Shown: positions 34,226-42,202, counted from the first letter of the stretch. The stretch is DNA of 64,000 bases from Congzhengia minquanensis (GCF_014384785.1 NZ_JACRSU010000004.1:186001-250000), one strand, 5' to 3'. Translations and numbers: made by a program. The notes: generated from the sequence alone by a model not told the origin.

Positions 34226-34993
34226 TTAAAGCAAATCCTGTCCGCTTTCCCCATCACAGTATAAAACGGCGTTTTGACAGCGCCTTAAAACAGATGCAGG
34301 GCAGTCAACCGAAATTTCGCCGTTTACCGCCGCGTTAACCGCCGCCCGCTTGGTTTTTGAGGGCACGGTGCAAAACAAATAAGGCGCGGCAGTTAAAGCC
34401 GGCACCGTTAGAGTGACGGCGGTTTTCGGAACCTGGCCGAGGGAGGCAAAACATCCGTCGTGCACCTGCTGTCTGCGGCAAATTTCGTCTAAGGGTACGG
34501 TTTTTACCAGGGAGCTATCTTCAAAATCTGCCACCCAGGGGTCGTTAAACGCAATGTGGCCGTTTTCGCCGATGCCAAGGCATACAATGTCGGCGGGATA
34601 GTTTTTTAAAAGCGTTTCATAGCGCCGGCACTCTGCGGCGGGGTCTTTTGCGTCGCCGTGAATCAGGTTTGCCGAATGAAGGTTTACCTTGTCAAACAGC
34701 GCGTTGTTTAGAAATTTCGCAAAGCTTTGCGGGTGGTTTTGGGACAGGCCGATATATTCGTCCATATGAAAGGCGTTCACCCTGTTCCAGGCAATCTCCC
34801 GGTTTGCGGCAAGGCCGGAAAGCACCTCGTTCTGTGAGGGCGCGGCTGCAAAAATCATGTTAACTTCTTTTTTTTCCTTTAACAGGAGCAAAATTCTTTC
34901 GGCAATATCCTCTGCGGCTTTCGCCCCCATTTCAGCTCTTGTGGAAAAGACGTAATACAACAAGCGTTCTTTTTTCGATTGTTTTAAAAGCAT
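34226..34993 (-). CDS. nagB: Glucosamine-6-phosphate deaminase-like enzyme
   Basis: 255 residues from ATG 34993, preceded by AAAGGGAGGAATT; an in-frame extension upstream has no ribosome site and overlaps the promoter. Motifs of the NagB/6-phosphogluconolactonase fold: FHMDEYIGLSQNHPQSF (catalytic Asp near 75) and CLGIGENGHIAFNDP (near 145), which is the deaminase form. It converts GlcN-6-P to fructose-6-P and ammonia. First gene of a six-gene operon ending with nagA and an AraC regulator. The sequence diverges from typical NagB at its ends, so the symbol is by function. Confidence 0.83.
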   Translation of the reverse strand: MLLKQSKKERLLYYVFSTRAEMGAKAAEDIAERILLLLKEKKEVNMIFAAAPSQNEVLSGLAANREIAWNRVNAFHMDEYIGLSQNHPQSFAKFLNNALFDKVNLHSANLIHGDAKDPAAECRRYETLLKNYPADIVCLGIGENGHIAFNDPWVADFEDSSLVKTVPLDEICRRQQVHDGCFASLGQVPKTAVTLTVPALTAAPYLFCTVPSKTKRAAVNAAVNGEISVDCPASVLRRCQNAVLYCDGESGQDLL

Positions 34994-35020
34994 AAAATTC
35001 CTCCCTTTTTTGTTACGCAT

Positions 35021-35050
35021 ATTATATCCGACAAACGCTTTGCATGTCAA
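35021..35050 (-). promoter_or_regulatory. Promoter of the amino-sugar operon
   Basis: Minus strand: TTGACA, 18 bases, TATAAT, with the -10 about 28 bases before the nagB-like start. Divergent from the ZIP gene promoter. Confidence 0.75.
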
Positions 35051-35123
35051 CAAAACACAGAACAATCCCAAGGAAACGCAATATAAAAAAGAGCTTTGTG
35101 CCCTTAAGTTTGCGCAAAAGCAA

Positions 35124-35152
35124 TTGACATTTTCGTAATTCCGTTATATCAT
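35124..35152 (+). promoter_or_regulatory. Promoter of the ZIP transporter gene
   Basis: TTGACA, 17 bases, TATCAT, about 40 bases before the TTG start. Confidence 0.65.
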
Positions 35153-35192
35153 AGAAAGAAATGGATATGCTGTTTATTATGGAGGGATTTTA

Positions 35193-35987
35193 TTGCTTAC
35201 AAGGGAACTGTTGTTTGCCCTTTTGGGAACGGGTTTTACATGCCTTGCCACCGTTTTAGGCGCGGGCATGGTGTTTTTCTTTAAAAAGGATATGTCGGAT
35301 AAAACGCAGAAGATTTTTTTGGGTTTTGCCGCCGGGGTGATGATTGCCGCGTCTGTCTGGTCTTTACTGCTTCCTGCCATGGAGATGGCGGAAGCCCAGG
35401 GAAAAAGCCCGCTGGTTCCCGTAGGCGGCGGGTTTATTTTAGGCGGTGCGTTTTTAATGCTGCTAGACCAGCTTTTGCCCCATTTGCACATCGGCAGCAC
35501 AGAGCCGGAGGGTCTTCCTTCAAAACTGCGCCGCACAACCATGATTGTTTTGGCCGTGACGCTGCACAATATTCCCGAGGGCATGGCGGTGGGCCTTGCG
35601 TTTTCTGTGGCTGGCAGGGAGGTCGGCCACGACGTGCTGGCCGGCGCAATAGCCCTTGCCATTGGCATGGGGCTGCAAAATTTTCCCGAGGGGGCGGCCA
35701 TCTCTCTGCCGCTGCGGTCGGAGGGCATGAGCAAGGGAAAATCCTTTGTCTACGGTGCGCTGTCGGGCGTGGTGGAGCCGGTTTTCGGCCTGCTCACCGT
35801 GCTTGTGGCCGGAAGCGTTACAGGCATTATGCCGTGGGTGCTTTCCTTTGCGGCAGGAGCCATGATTTATGTGGTTGTGGAGGAATTAATTCCTGAGGCA
35901 CATTTGGGGGAACATTCCCACATTGGCACCATCAGCGTAATGGCGGGATTTTTAATCATGATGATTTTAGACGTTGCTCTGGGCTGA
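35193..35987 (+). CDS. ZIP-family metal cation transporter
   Basis: 264 residues starting at TTG, fixed by GGAGGG six to nine bases upstream. Eight hydrophobic segments. The metal-translocation motifs are VTLHNIPEGMAVGLAF (H-N-x-P-E-G) in segment IV and GLQNFPEGAAISLPL in segment V, typical of ZupT/GufA-like ZIP proteins that import zinc, iron or manganese into the cytosol. A histidine-poor loop lies between segments III and IV. It stands alone between a promoter and a strong terminator. No metal-responsive operator is evident. Confidence 0.9.
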   Translation: MLTRELLFALLGTGFTCLATVLGAGMVFFFKKDMSDKTQKIFLGFAAGVMIAASVWSLLLPAMEMAEAQGKSPLVPVGGGFILGGAFLMLLDQLLPHLHIGSTEPEGLPSKLRRTTMIVLAVTLHNIPEGMAVGLAFSVAGREVGHDVLAGAIALAIGMGLQNFPEGAAISLPLRSEGMSKGKSFVYGALSGVVEPVFGLLTVLVAGSVTGIMPWVLSFAAGAMIYVVVEELIPEAHLGEHSHIGTISVMAGFLIMMILDVALG

Positions 35988-36041
35988 GGCATGGGAGAAT
36001 TGCGGCTGATAAAGGGAACGGGTGAATTATCGGTATGGTTT

Positions 36042-36087
36042 AAAAAAGCATGCCCCGCAAAGGTGCGCGGGGCATGCTTATTTTTTA
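36042..36087. terminator. Bidirectional terminator
   Basis: AAGCATGCCCCGC (36046-36058), 8-base loop, GCGGGGCATGCTT (36067-36079): a perfect 13-bp stem between an A-run and ATTTTTTAT. Its right arm touches the stop of the convergent XRE gene. Confidence 0.88.
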
Positions 36088-36431
36088 TCTTCCTCGTATT
36101 TCTGAACCATTTCTTTTATGCTGTAAATTTCATTTGCGGTAAGCTGCGGTTTGGCGCCGTTCCCCGTTTCAGCCATAGAAAAACTCTGCGGCGTTAGCGA
36201 ATGTGTTGTTTCTGCAGAATAATCCACAGGTTCTGTGCGGCCTGTCAGCAAATAATCTGCCGTAACTTGAAAAAATTTGCACATTTCCCGCATTTTTTCA
36301 ATGCCCGGCTTGCATCTGCCCTCTAACCAGTTGGTAATGGTACTGGGGGAAACGCCCAACTGCCTTGCCAATTTTGCCTTTGAAATTCCATGAACTTTCA
36401 TGATGTTACATAAATTTTGTGAAAAATCCAC
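36078..36431 (-). CDS. XRE-family helix-turn-helix regulator
   Basis: About 117 residues. I prefer GTG 36431 (MDFSQNLCNIM) because GGAG lies ten bases upstream; the GTG at 36440 adjoins that site. The HTH_3 domain is KLARQLGVSPSTITNWLEG (residues about 20-38), followed by CKPGIEKMREMCKFFQVTADYLL. A polar tail ends in KYEEDKK. It is probably a repressor. It is divergent from a second, smaller XRE gene, and an operator-like repeat lies just upstream of its start. Target genes beyond its own locus are unknown. Confidence 0.85.
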   Translation of the reverse strand: MDFSQNLCNIMKVHGISKAKLARQLGVSPSTITNWLEGRCKPGIEKMREMCKFFQVTADYLLTGRTEPVDYSAETTHSLTPQSFSMAETGNGAKPQLTANEIYSIKEMVQKYEEDKK

Positions 36432-36440
36432 AATTATCAC

Positions 36441-36458
36441 ACTCCAATTTTATGAAAT
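36441..36458. promoter_or_regulatory. Operator-like repeat, copy 1
   Basis: ACTCCAATTTTATGAAAT. It matches copy 3 at 13 outer positions and abuts the start of the minus-strand XRE gene, where bound protein would block its expression. Confidence 0.5.
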
Positions 36459-36462
36459 AATA

Positions 36463-36479
36463 ATTCAATATTTTGGAAT
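36463..36479. promoter_or_regulatory. Operator-like repeat, copy 2 (inverted)
   Basis: ATTCAATATTTTGGAAT, which on the minus strand reads ATTCCAAAATATTGAAT and shares the TCCAA...TGAA pattern of copies 1 and 3. Confidence 0.4.
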
Positions 36480-36486
36480 ATATATC

Positions 36487-36515
36487 TTGACAACTCCAAT
36501 AAATTGAAATATAAT
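36487..36515 (+). promoter_or_regulatory. Promoter with embedded operator-like repeat, copy 3
   Basis: TTGACA, 17 bases, TATAAT. The spacer and first -10 base (36493-36510) are ACTCCAATAAATTGAAAT, a near-palindrome (CAAT-AA-ATTG core) that repeats copy 1. A repressor bound there would exclude RNA polymerase. Confidence 0.65.
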
Positions 36516-36675
36516 ATAACTGTAAACAAGATAAAACAAAAATCGACATCTCGTTGCTTTTCAATGTTTTTATACCGTTAACTATAACATAAAAAGCAGG
36601 TTTTGTCAATATTTGCCGCAAAAAAGAAAAAATACAGTTCACATTATGTAATTTGTTGGAGGGAGGATTTTTATT

Positions 36676-36897
36676 ATGACAAATAAAGAAATTTCAATTT
36701 TTTGCAATAATGTTAAAATATTGAGAAAGAGAAACGGCCTTAACAGGGAGGAGATGGCACACATTTGCGGAATATCTGTGCCGGAATTAATACAGATTGA
36801 GCAGGGCAGTCTGCCGAAGAGCATCACGGTGGATATTGCAATTCGGCTTTTCCGCCATTTTGACATATCCCCGGAAAATCTATTTCGCCCGCTTTAA
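36676..36897 (+). CDS. Small XRE-family helix-turn-helix protein
   Basis: 73 residues, little more than one HTH_3 domain: NVKILRKRNGLNREEMAHIC, then GISVPELIQIEQGSLPKSIT and IAIRLFRHFDISPENLF. GGAGGGAGGA precedes the ATG at eight bases. It has a good promoter whose spacer is an operator-like repeat, so autoregulation or cross-regulation with the divergent XRE gene is likely, as in phage-type bistable switches. No phage structural genes are nearby. Confidence 0.82.
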   Translation: MTNKEISIFCNNVKILRKRNGLNREEMAHICGISVPELIQIEQGSLPKSITVDIAIRLFRHFDISPENLFRPL

Positions 36898-36965
36898 AAC
36901 TGTTTTGCGGGCATTGATAAGCATAAAAAAGTTTATATTTTTTTAATTGTTTGATGTCATAATTC

Positions 36966-36993
36966 TTGACTTTTTTTGTTTTTTTGTTATAAT
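36966..36993 (+). promoter_or_regulatory. Promoter of the ArsR-type regulator gene
   Basis: TTGACT, 16 bases of almost pure T, TATAAT, 28 bases before the ATG at 37021. Confidence 0.65.
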
Positions 36994-37020
36994 GAAAGTA
37001 AAGAAGGTTGAGGTGATGGC

Positions 37021-38061
37021 ATGTCTCAAATTCGTTTGTTAAAAGAACCGGGTTATATTTATGACCTGCTTTTTATATTTTATCTTAGATTTAATAAACA
37101 ATATTATATTAATATGCTTGAAAACAGTGGAAAACAAGCTGATGTAAAATTTTTTAACGACATTCTGGAAAAATTTTCTGACATTCCGGATGATTTATAT
37201 GTTTTTTTTCATGCCATTGAAAACGGACGCTGTTTTTTTGCAACACAATATTTTAATCCATATAAAGAACAGTTCACGACAACCTATAACTTTAAACTGA
37301 TTCAGAAAGAACTGACAGACAGTGACCAGCTGCTTCGCGCTCTGATTCGATTTTATTTTTACGAAATTTCCGACGAGAAGATTGATGCGTGCATGAACTC
37401 TACGTTGGAACTATTTTCGCTGATAAAAACATCGCACTATTCCACTGAGGTAAAAAGCAAGCTGTATGAATTTTTTATTCACCCGGAACCATATGTTCGA
37501 ACGCTGCATTTTGAGCTGATTGCAAAAGAATTTATGCTTTCTCAATATTATGAAAAGAATTATCAGAAAATTCTTGACGTTTACAATCAGACTACGTTTG
37601 AAATTTTAAGCAAAAAATTAAAAGGCTTAGATGATTTAAAATTTATAAAAAAAAACAATCAAGAGTCATTATATGTTTCCTATTGTCTCATAAATAAATT
37701 CAGCCTTAATTTTTTTGGTGTGCGGGAAGGTGTTGTTTATCTTCTTGGTTACGACTATCTTTCTATCTTAGATTTTGTAAAGAACAAGACGGATTTAAGT
37801 TTATTGGATTTCGGCAATGCGCTATGTGAAGAAAGCCGTGTTAAAATTTTGGAGTTACTGTTGGAACGGGAGGAAGTTACCTGCAAGGATTTGGAAAAGA
37901 TTTTTAGCTTCTCCGGCTCTACGGCCTATCATCACATTACCATGCTGACGAGAATTGGGCTTGTAAAAACGCGGAATGAGGGAAAAACCATTCTTTACGG
38001 CCTAAACAGAAAGTACTTTAGCGCCATCATTGGCGTTTTAAGTAGATATTCAGAAAGATGA
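37021..38061 (+). CDS. ArsR-type winged-helix regulator with long N-terminal domain
   Basis: 346 residues. About 260 N-terminal residues are an aromatic-rich, mostly helical domain I do not recognise, although large ArsR-like regulators with such N-termini exist in Clostridia. The last 85 residues are an ArsR-type winged helix: LCEESRVKILELLLEREEVT, CKDLEKIFSFSGSTAYHHIT, MLTRIGLVKTRNEGKTILYG. It lacks the cysteine pair of metal-sensing ArsR proteins. GAGGTG precedes the ATG. A 36-codon gene starts 21 bases after its stop and a terminator follows that, so regulator and peptide form one transcript. The gene is more AT-rich than its neighbours. Confidence 0.78.
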   Translation: MSQIRLLKEPGYIYDLLFIFYLRFNKQYYINMLENSGKQADVKFFNDILEKFSDIPDDLYVFFHAIENGRCFFATQYFNPYKEQFTTTYNFKLIQKELTDSDQLLRALIRFYFYEISDEKIDACMNSTLELFSLIKTSHYSTEVKSKLYEFFIHPEPYVRTLHFELIAKEFMLSQYYEKNYQKILDVYNQTTFEILSKKLKGLDDLKFIKKNNQESLYVSYCLINKFSLNFFGVREGVVYLLGYDYLSILDFVKNKTDLSLLDFGNALCEESRVKILELLLEREEVTCKDLEKIFSFSGSTAYHHITMLTRIGLVKTRNEGKTILYGLNRKYFSAIIGVLSRYSER

Positions 38062-38082
38062 CACGAAAGGGGGAAAGACATC

Positions 38083-38193
38083 ATGAATAAAACCTGGAAA
38101 AAGCCTGTTTGCTCCACCGTAAAGGCGGATCAATTATCAGCTTACATTAAAGCGGCGGCCCGTTCTGGCTGTCATTTTTCGGTTATTCGCTAA
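38083..38193 (+). CDS. 36-residue peptide of unknown function
   Basis: ATG 38083 follows AAAGGGGGAAAGACATC. The peptide starts MNKTWKKPVCSTVKADQL and ends AARSGCHFSVIR, with two cysteines and a basic charge. It lies between the regulator stop and a good intrinsic terminator, so it is in a transcribed unit. The W-x-K-P opening and a short, Cys/Ser-containing C-terminal part recall leader-core layouts of ribosomally made modified peptides. No maturation enzyme or exporter is adjacent, so that is only a hypothesis. It could also be a regulatory or signalling peptide. Confidence 0.55.
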   Translation: MNKTWKKPVCSTVKADQLSAYIKAAARSGCHFSVIR

Positions 38194-38205
38194 ATAACTA
38201 AGCAT

Positions 38206-38247
38206 AAATCCCAGCAAGTGAAAAGCTTTGCCGGGATTTATTTTTTA
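38206..38247 (+). terminator. Terminator after the 36-codon gene
   Basis: AAATCCCAGCAA (38206-38217), loop, TTGCCGGGATTT (38228-38239), one A-C mismatch in a 12-position stem, then ATTTTTTAT. Confidence 0.8.
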
Positions 38248-38283
38248 TAAAAAAATCGGAACGGAGCAAAGTCCGTCCCGGCG

Positions 38284-38358
38284 TGGCACCCCCAATAGGA
38301 ATCGAACCTATAACTGCCCCTTAGGAGGGGGCTGTTATATCCATTTAACTATGGGGGC
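38284..38358 (-). tRNA. tRNA-Arg, anticodon CCT
   Basis: 75 bases on the minus strand with a complete cloverleaf. Acceptor GCCCCCA pairs with TGGGGGT (G1-U72 is a wobble), D-arm GTTA/TAAC, anticodon stem GCCCC/GGGGC with loop CTCCTAA (anticodon CCT, reads AGG), T-arm ATAGG/CCTAT with loop TTCGATT. The CCA end is encoded. A promoter lies immediately upstream. Confidence 0.95.
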
Positions 38359-38369
38359 CAACGCAAATT

Positions 38370-38398
38370 ATTATATCACAACCAATTTAGTTTGTAAA
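38370..38398 (-). promoter_or_regulatory. Promoter of tRNA-Arg(CCT)
   Basis: Minus strand: TTTACA, 17 bases, TATAAT, with the -10 ending 12 bases before the mature tRNA 5' end. Confidence 0.8.
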
Positions 38399-38423
38399 GA
38401 AAAATTTACGGGCATTTGAGCAT

Positions 38424-38458
38424 AAAAAAAGACAGCACAGTTTCTGTGCTGTCTTTTG
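38424..38458. terminator. Terminator of the WG-repeat gene
   Basis: AGACAGCACAG (38431-38441), loop TTT, CTGTGCTGTCT (38445-38455). The A-run at 38424-38430 supplies the T-tract on the minus strand. Confidence 0.85.
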
Positions 38459-38481
38459 CAGAGGAGCTTAGTCGGCAGAGC

Positions 38482-40101
38482 TTAGTCTTCCATAAAGCTG
38501 AGCTCTGTGCAATAGTCATTCCAGCTGTATTCCACGCGGTTGAGGCAACCATAAAAGTCGCAGTAGGGCATTGTGGAGTATGAGGATGAAGATGAGGTTT
38601 TGGGTTTGTGTGTGTAGCAATAGAGCGAATCGGCTGATTTGTAGTTGTAACAATCGTCATTTGTGCAGAATTTTTCCGAATCATATGAGCCGACTCCGTC
38701 GTAACTGCAATTGATAAGCACCGTGCCGTCTTTTTTAAGAACGCCTGCTTTTTTGCCTTGCGCAAAGATAATGCCGTCGGGATAAATCTGGTAAATGTAG
38801 TCCTTACCGGAAATTACCTGGTTTCCCTTTCTGTCAATGCAGCCATATTTGTCTCCGGTTTCCACGGCGATTAAATCTTTGTCGTAACTGGAGTATTCAT
38901 GCACATCATCAAACTGCGGATTGATGACGTAATTACCTTTTTTGTCGATAAAGCCGAATTGGTCACTGTTTTTGACCAGCGCCATACCGCTGTCATCAAA
39001 GGTTGACGCAGAATCAAACTGCAGGTTGATGACATAATTGCCCTTTTTGTCGATATAGCCGTATTTTTCGTCGTTTTTTACAACCGCCAGGCCGTTGTCT
39101 GCAAAGTAGAACGCATAATCGAATTGGGGATTGATGACGTAATTACCCTTTTTGTCGATGTATCCATATTTTTCGCCGCTTTCTACTGCCGCCAAGCCGT
39201 TGTCCGCAAAGTAGGACGCATAATCGAATTGGGGATTGATGACAAATTTGCCCTTTTTGTCGATGTATCCGTATTTTTCGCCGCTTTTTACTGCCGCCAG
39301 GTCGCTGTCCATAAAGTCGGACGCATAACTGAATTGGGGATTAATGACGTAATTACCCTTTTTGTCGATGTATCCGTATTTTTCGCCGCTTTTTACTGCT
39401 GCCAGGCCGTTGTCTGCAAAGTAGAACGAAGAATCGAATTGTGGATTGATGACAAAGTTTCCTTTTTGGTCAATCAATCCCCATTTGCCGTTGCTTTTCG
39501 CTGCTGCCAATCCGTGTTCATCGAAGCCGTTCGCATCCTCAAATTGTGGATTGATAACAAAATTACCCTTTTTGTCGATGAAACCGTACTTTTCGCCGTT
39601 TTTTGCCAATGCCAGGCCGTTGTCCCCAAAGCCGAACGCAGAATCGAATTGGGGATTGATGGCAAAATTGTTGTTTTGGTCAATGTAACCCCACTGTTCG
39701 CCTACCTTCACCGGAAGAAGTCCCTGACGAAACAAGGTAATTTGCTCGTCGCCTTTTCCCAGATATTTTTTTGCCGCGAACAGCCCCGCAGCTGCCAGAA
39801 CCGCCAGGCACACCACCGCTGCAATTACAATCGCCGCGGTTTTTTTACCTGATTTTTTTCCTGCCTTTGTGCATGTGGAGCAAGTTCCGTCCGGCGCAAG
39901 GGGGGCACCGCACTGTGGGCAGAATTTTTGGAGGGATTCCGCCTCTTGAGGTGTCTCCGGCTGTGGCGCAGTTTCGGGCGCTGGGGAGACGGGCGTCTGT
40001 TCTGCTTGTGTATCTGCAGGGGATGTGTTTTCCGCAGGTGTCACAGCAGCGTCTGTGACTTTCTGGTCCGGATCAACCTGATTTTTCATTTCGTCTGACA
40101 T
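38482..40101 (-). CDS. WG-repeat membrane protein with zinc ribbon and Cys-rich tail
   Basis: 539 residues. A Pro/Thr/Glu-rich start is followed by a zinc ribbon (FCPQCGAPLAPDGTCSTC, residues about 55-72), a single membrane helix (AAIVIAAVVCLAVLAAAGLF), then WG/KWG beta-repeats of 35 residues (type LAAVKSGEKYGYIDKKGNYV). I count about eight good copies and two worn ones, forming an outside propeller-like domain. The C-terminal 60 residues have two C-x4-C...YC motifs (CTNDDC...YCYTH and CDFYGC...DYCTE); the second lacks the final histidine. ATG 40101 follows AAAGGGG. It lies 49 bases behind the beta-helix gene and may share its promoter. Function unknown. Confidence 0.8.
   Translation of the reverse strand: MSDEMKNQVDPDQKVTDAAVTPAENTSPADTQAEQTPVSPAPETAPQPETPQEAESLQKFCPQCGAPLAPDGTCSTCTKAGKKSGKKTAAIVIAAVVCLAVLAAAGLFAAKKYLGKGDEQITLFRQGLLPVKVGEQWGYIDQNNNFAINPQFDSAFGFGDNGLALAKNGEKYGFIDKKGNFVINPQFEDANGFDEHGLAAAKSNGKWGLIDQKGNFVINPQFDSSFYFADNGLAAVKSGEKYGYIDKKGNYVINPQFSYASDFMDSDLAAVKSGEKYGYIDKKGKFVINPQFDYASYFADNGLAAVESGEKYGYIDKKGNYVINPQFDYAFYFADNGLAVVKNDEKYGYIDKKGNYVINLQFDSASTFDDSGMALVKNSDQFGFIDKKGNYVINPQFDDVHEYSSYDKDLIAVETGDKYGCIDRKGNQVISGKDYIYQIYPDGIIFAQGKKAGVLKKDGTVLINCSYDGVGSYDSEKFCTNDDCYNYKSADSLYCYTHKPKTSSSSSYSTMPYCDFYGCLNRVEYSWNDYCTELSFMED
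38860..39700 (-). repeat. Tandem 105-bp repeats inside the WG-repeat gene
   Basis: The DNA units are in register at 105-base spacing; for instance ATATTTTTCGCCGCTTT-like sequence recurs near 39168, 39272 and 39377. The central units are nearly identical at DNA level, which points to recent duplication or conversion and possible copy-number change. Confidence 0.8.
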
Positions 40102-40150
40102 ATCATGTACCCCTTTCTGTTTTATAAATAAAGCTGTTTTACACGGTATC

Positions 40151-42202
40151 TTATTTTCTTACGCCTGCATCGTTTAAATTAAAAGGAACAAAGCCCAGTT
40201 TGATGGCAGGGGAATTGGGTGACAACGTAAAGTCACGGTTATCTACATCTTTAAACAGCGGGTTTGCCACAACCGAGTCGCAATCCATGTTGTGTTTTGC
40301 CGAAAATTCCGGCAGCTCCGCCTGAACCGTGTCGCTCTCCATGAGATAGGTCTTGTCGCGGCCATAGTCGTAGAACACGTTTTTCGAGCCGGCAATGGCA
40401 TGGTTAAACTGGCCGTGATAGTTCACCGCATACATGGGCGAATTGTCTGCCACCACAATGTTGCGCTCAAAAATAATGCTAAGGTGCATTTCTGGTCTGC
40501 TGACACGGAGAATTCCGTCAGTGGAAAAGGCAAAAATGTTATTTCTCACGGTGTTCATGCTTCCGAAATGCTGGTGGTAAGCATTGTTTGAGAAGTTGTA
40601 GCAAATGTTGTTTTCAACGGTGATGTAGCTTGAGCCCTCGTCGGTGTAAATGCCCCAGCCGCCGTAGTGGCGGGCGTTTACGTCGTGAATGAGGTTTCCG
40701 CGGACAATGGTGCCCGGCTGGTAGCCCAAAAGGTAAATGCCGCCCATGTCGGAAAGCAAACCGTCGCCCAGGTTATAGATGTGGTTCTTTTCAATGATAT
40801 TGTCGCGGCACACCGTAGGCTTGTAACCCCAAACCCAGCCCACAGAAATTCCGCTGTAGAACAGGTCGTGAATGTCGTTGTGGGAAACGGTGTTTTCAAA
40901 GGAGTGCATCAGCAATACGCCGCAGCCTGCAAAATATTTCCGGCCGCAGAACGAAATTTCGTTGTCGGAAATTTCGTTGCCGTATGTAAGGTTAAATGCT
41001 TCGCCTTCCGCATCTGCGCCGTTAATTTTAATGCCGCCTGCGCCGCCGTCGTAGAACGTGTTGCCTAAAATGTGAATGTTGTCGCAGCCGTCTTCAATGG
41101 ATACGCCGTAGTGGCCGAAATTTTTCACCGAGCAGTTTTCCATGAAGCAGCCGTGAGCGCCGATAAAGCGAATGGTTCCCGGCGCTTTGTTGGCAGACTG
41201 ACCGTCTGTTGCTTTGGGTTCAACATTTTCGGTGTGCATGGTGGCGGTGTCTAAAATCTGGTCGCTGTAATAGCCGCCGTCGGTGTAGCGGAAGTCTAAA
41301 TTGCGAAGCCGGATATTGTTTGCCTTTTTGCCGTTTTCTGCGTCGCCGTGTATGTCTACCAGCATGGAAATAACCGGTGCATAGACGGAAATGTTATCAA
41401 CGGTCTGACTGTTGTTTTTCGGAATGTAATATAAAATGCCTTCTTTTTTATCTAAAAACCACTGGTTGGGCTTAGAGAATTTTTCCGGTACGTTTTCTAA
41501 ATAATATTCCATGGTGCTGGAATCTTCCGGAGATTCGCTGTAGCAGTGGTAGCCGGAGCGGTATTTTAACGTAACCTTGTTGGTTTTTCTGTCAAAGCTT
41601 TCAATAGGGGTGTGCTCGTCAACCCAGAAATGGGTGAAACTTAAATAGCAGTCCTCCACATTCTGAATGCCGTCCAAATCGCCGTCGTTGGCAATGAACC
41701 ATTTAGAGCCTTCGTGCAAAACCTTTGTTTTCACTTCCACTTGCTTTGGAATGATGTGGCCTGTTTCCGGGTATCTGGGAAGCTGTGCGCGTTCGCCGTC
41801 AACATATAAATCGGCAAAAGACCATTTGCCCTCTTTCACCTCGGGAATGTTCACCGCAAAGCACTTGTGGCCGTTAAACTCCGATTCGTAAAACCCGGTG
41901 AGCTTTTTGCTGCCCGTGATGGTGGTGCGTTTTTCCATGTCGTAAGGCTCAATGGTTAGTCCGCAGACCGATTCGTCGATCACAATGGTTTCGGGCACGA
42001 ACACCTCGCTGTCCATTATTTTTAAGGTGATGGGTTGTAACATTCCCACCCGGCGCAGGTTTGCAATTTGCATCAGCGCAAATTTAAAGGTTTGTAAGGG
42101 GCCGTTGCCCAAACCGTCTTCCTCCGGCAGAAAGCCCATGTTAATATCTGAGCCGTTTTCAGCCGAAATATAAAGGGTTGTCACGTTGCTGAAATTGTAC
42201 AT
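40151..42202 (-). CDS. Right-handed beta-helix carbohydrate-active-like protein
   Basis: 683 residues without a signal peptide. The first 100 residues (LYISAENGSDINMGFLPEED, LQTFKFALMQIANLRR) open a parallel beta-helix typical of polysaccharide lyase and glycoside-hydrolase-like proteins. VDGERAQLPRYPETG, FTHFWVDEHTPIESFD and NQWFLDKKEGILYYIPK match the inserted sandwich seen in large beta-helix glycosidase-like proteins. The helix rungs run from about 280 to 600 (NVSHNDIHDLFYSGISVGWV-like turns). ATG 42202 follows AAAAGGAGAG. A role in sugar cleavage in the cytosol is inferred; the family assignment is only at fold level. Confidence 0.75.
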   Translation of the reverse strand: MYNFSNVTTLYISAENGSDINMGFLPEEDGLGNGPLQTFKFALMQIANLRRVGMLQPITLKIMDSEVFVPETIVIDESVCGLTIEPYDMEKRTTITGSKKLTGFYESEFNGHKCFAVNIPEVKEGKWSFADLYVDGERAQLPRYPETGHIIPKQVEVKTKVLHEGSKWFIANDGDLDGIQNVEDCYLSFTHFWVDEHTPIESFDRKTNKVTLKYRSGYHCYSESPEDSSTMEYYLENVPEKFSKPNQWFLDKKEGILYYIPKNNSQTVDNISVYAPVISMLVDIHGDAENGKKANNIRLRNLDFRYTDGGYYSDQILDTATMHTENVEPKATDGQSANKAPGTIRFIGAHGCFMENCSVKNFGHYGVSIEDGCDNIHILGNTFYDGGAGGIKINGADAEGEAFNLTYGNEISDNEISFCGRKYFAGCGVLLMHSFENTVSHNDIHDLFYSGISVGWVWGYKPTVCRDNIIEKNHIYNLGDGLLSDMGGIYLLGYQPGTIVRGNLIHDVNARHYGGWGIYTDEGSSYITVENNICYNFSNNAYHQHFGSMNTVRNNIFAFSTDGILRVSRPEMHLSIIFERNIVVADNSPMYAVNYHGQFNHAIAGSKNVFYDYGRDKTYLMESDTVQAELPEFSAKHNMDCDSVVANPLFKDVDNRDFTLSPNSPAIKLGFVPFNLNDAGVRK

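Noticed and set aside
38860..39700. Regular repeats suggesting CRISPR
   Set aside because: The 105-base units are in frame, translate into WG repeats and have no unique spacers.
39124..39852. Long open frame opposite the WG-repeat gene
   Set aside because: It is a by-product of the repeated codons on the minus strand; no ribosome site and a low-complexity repeated product.
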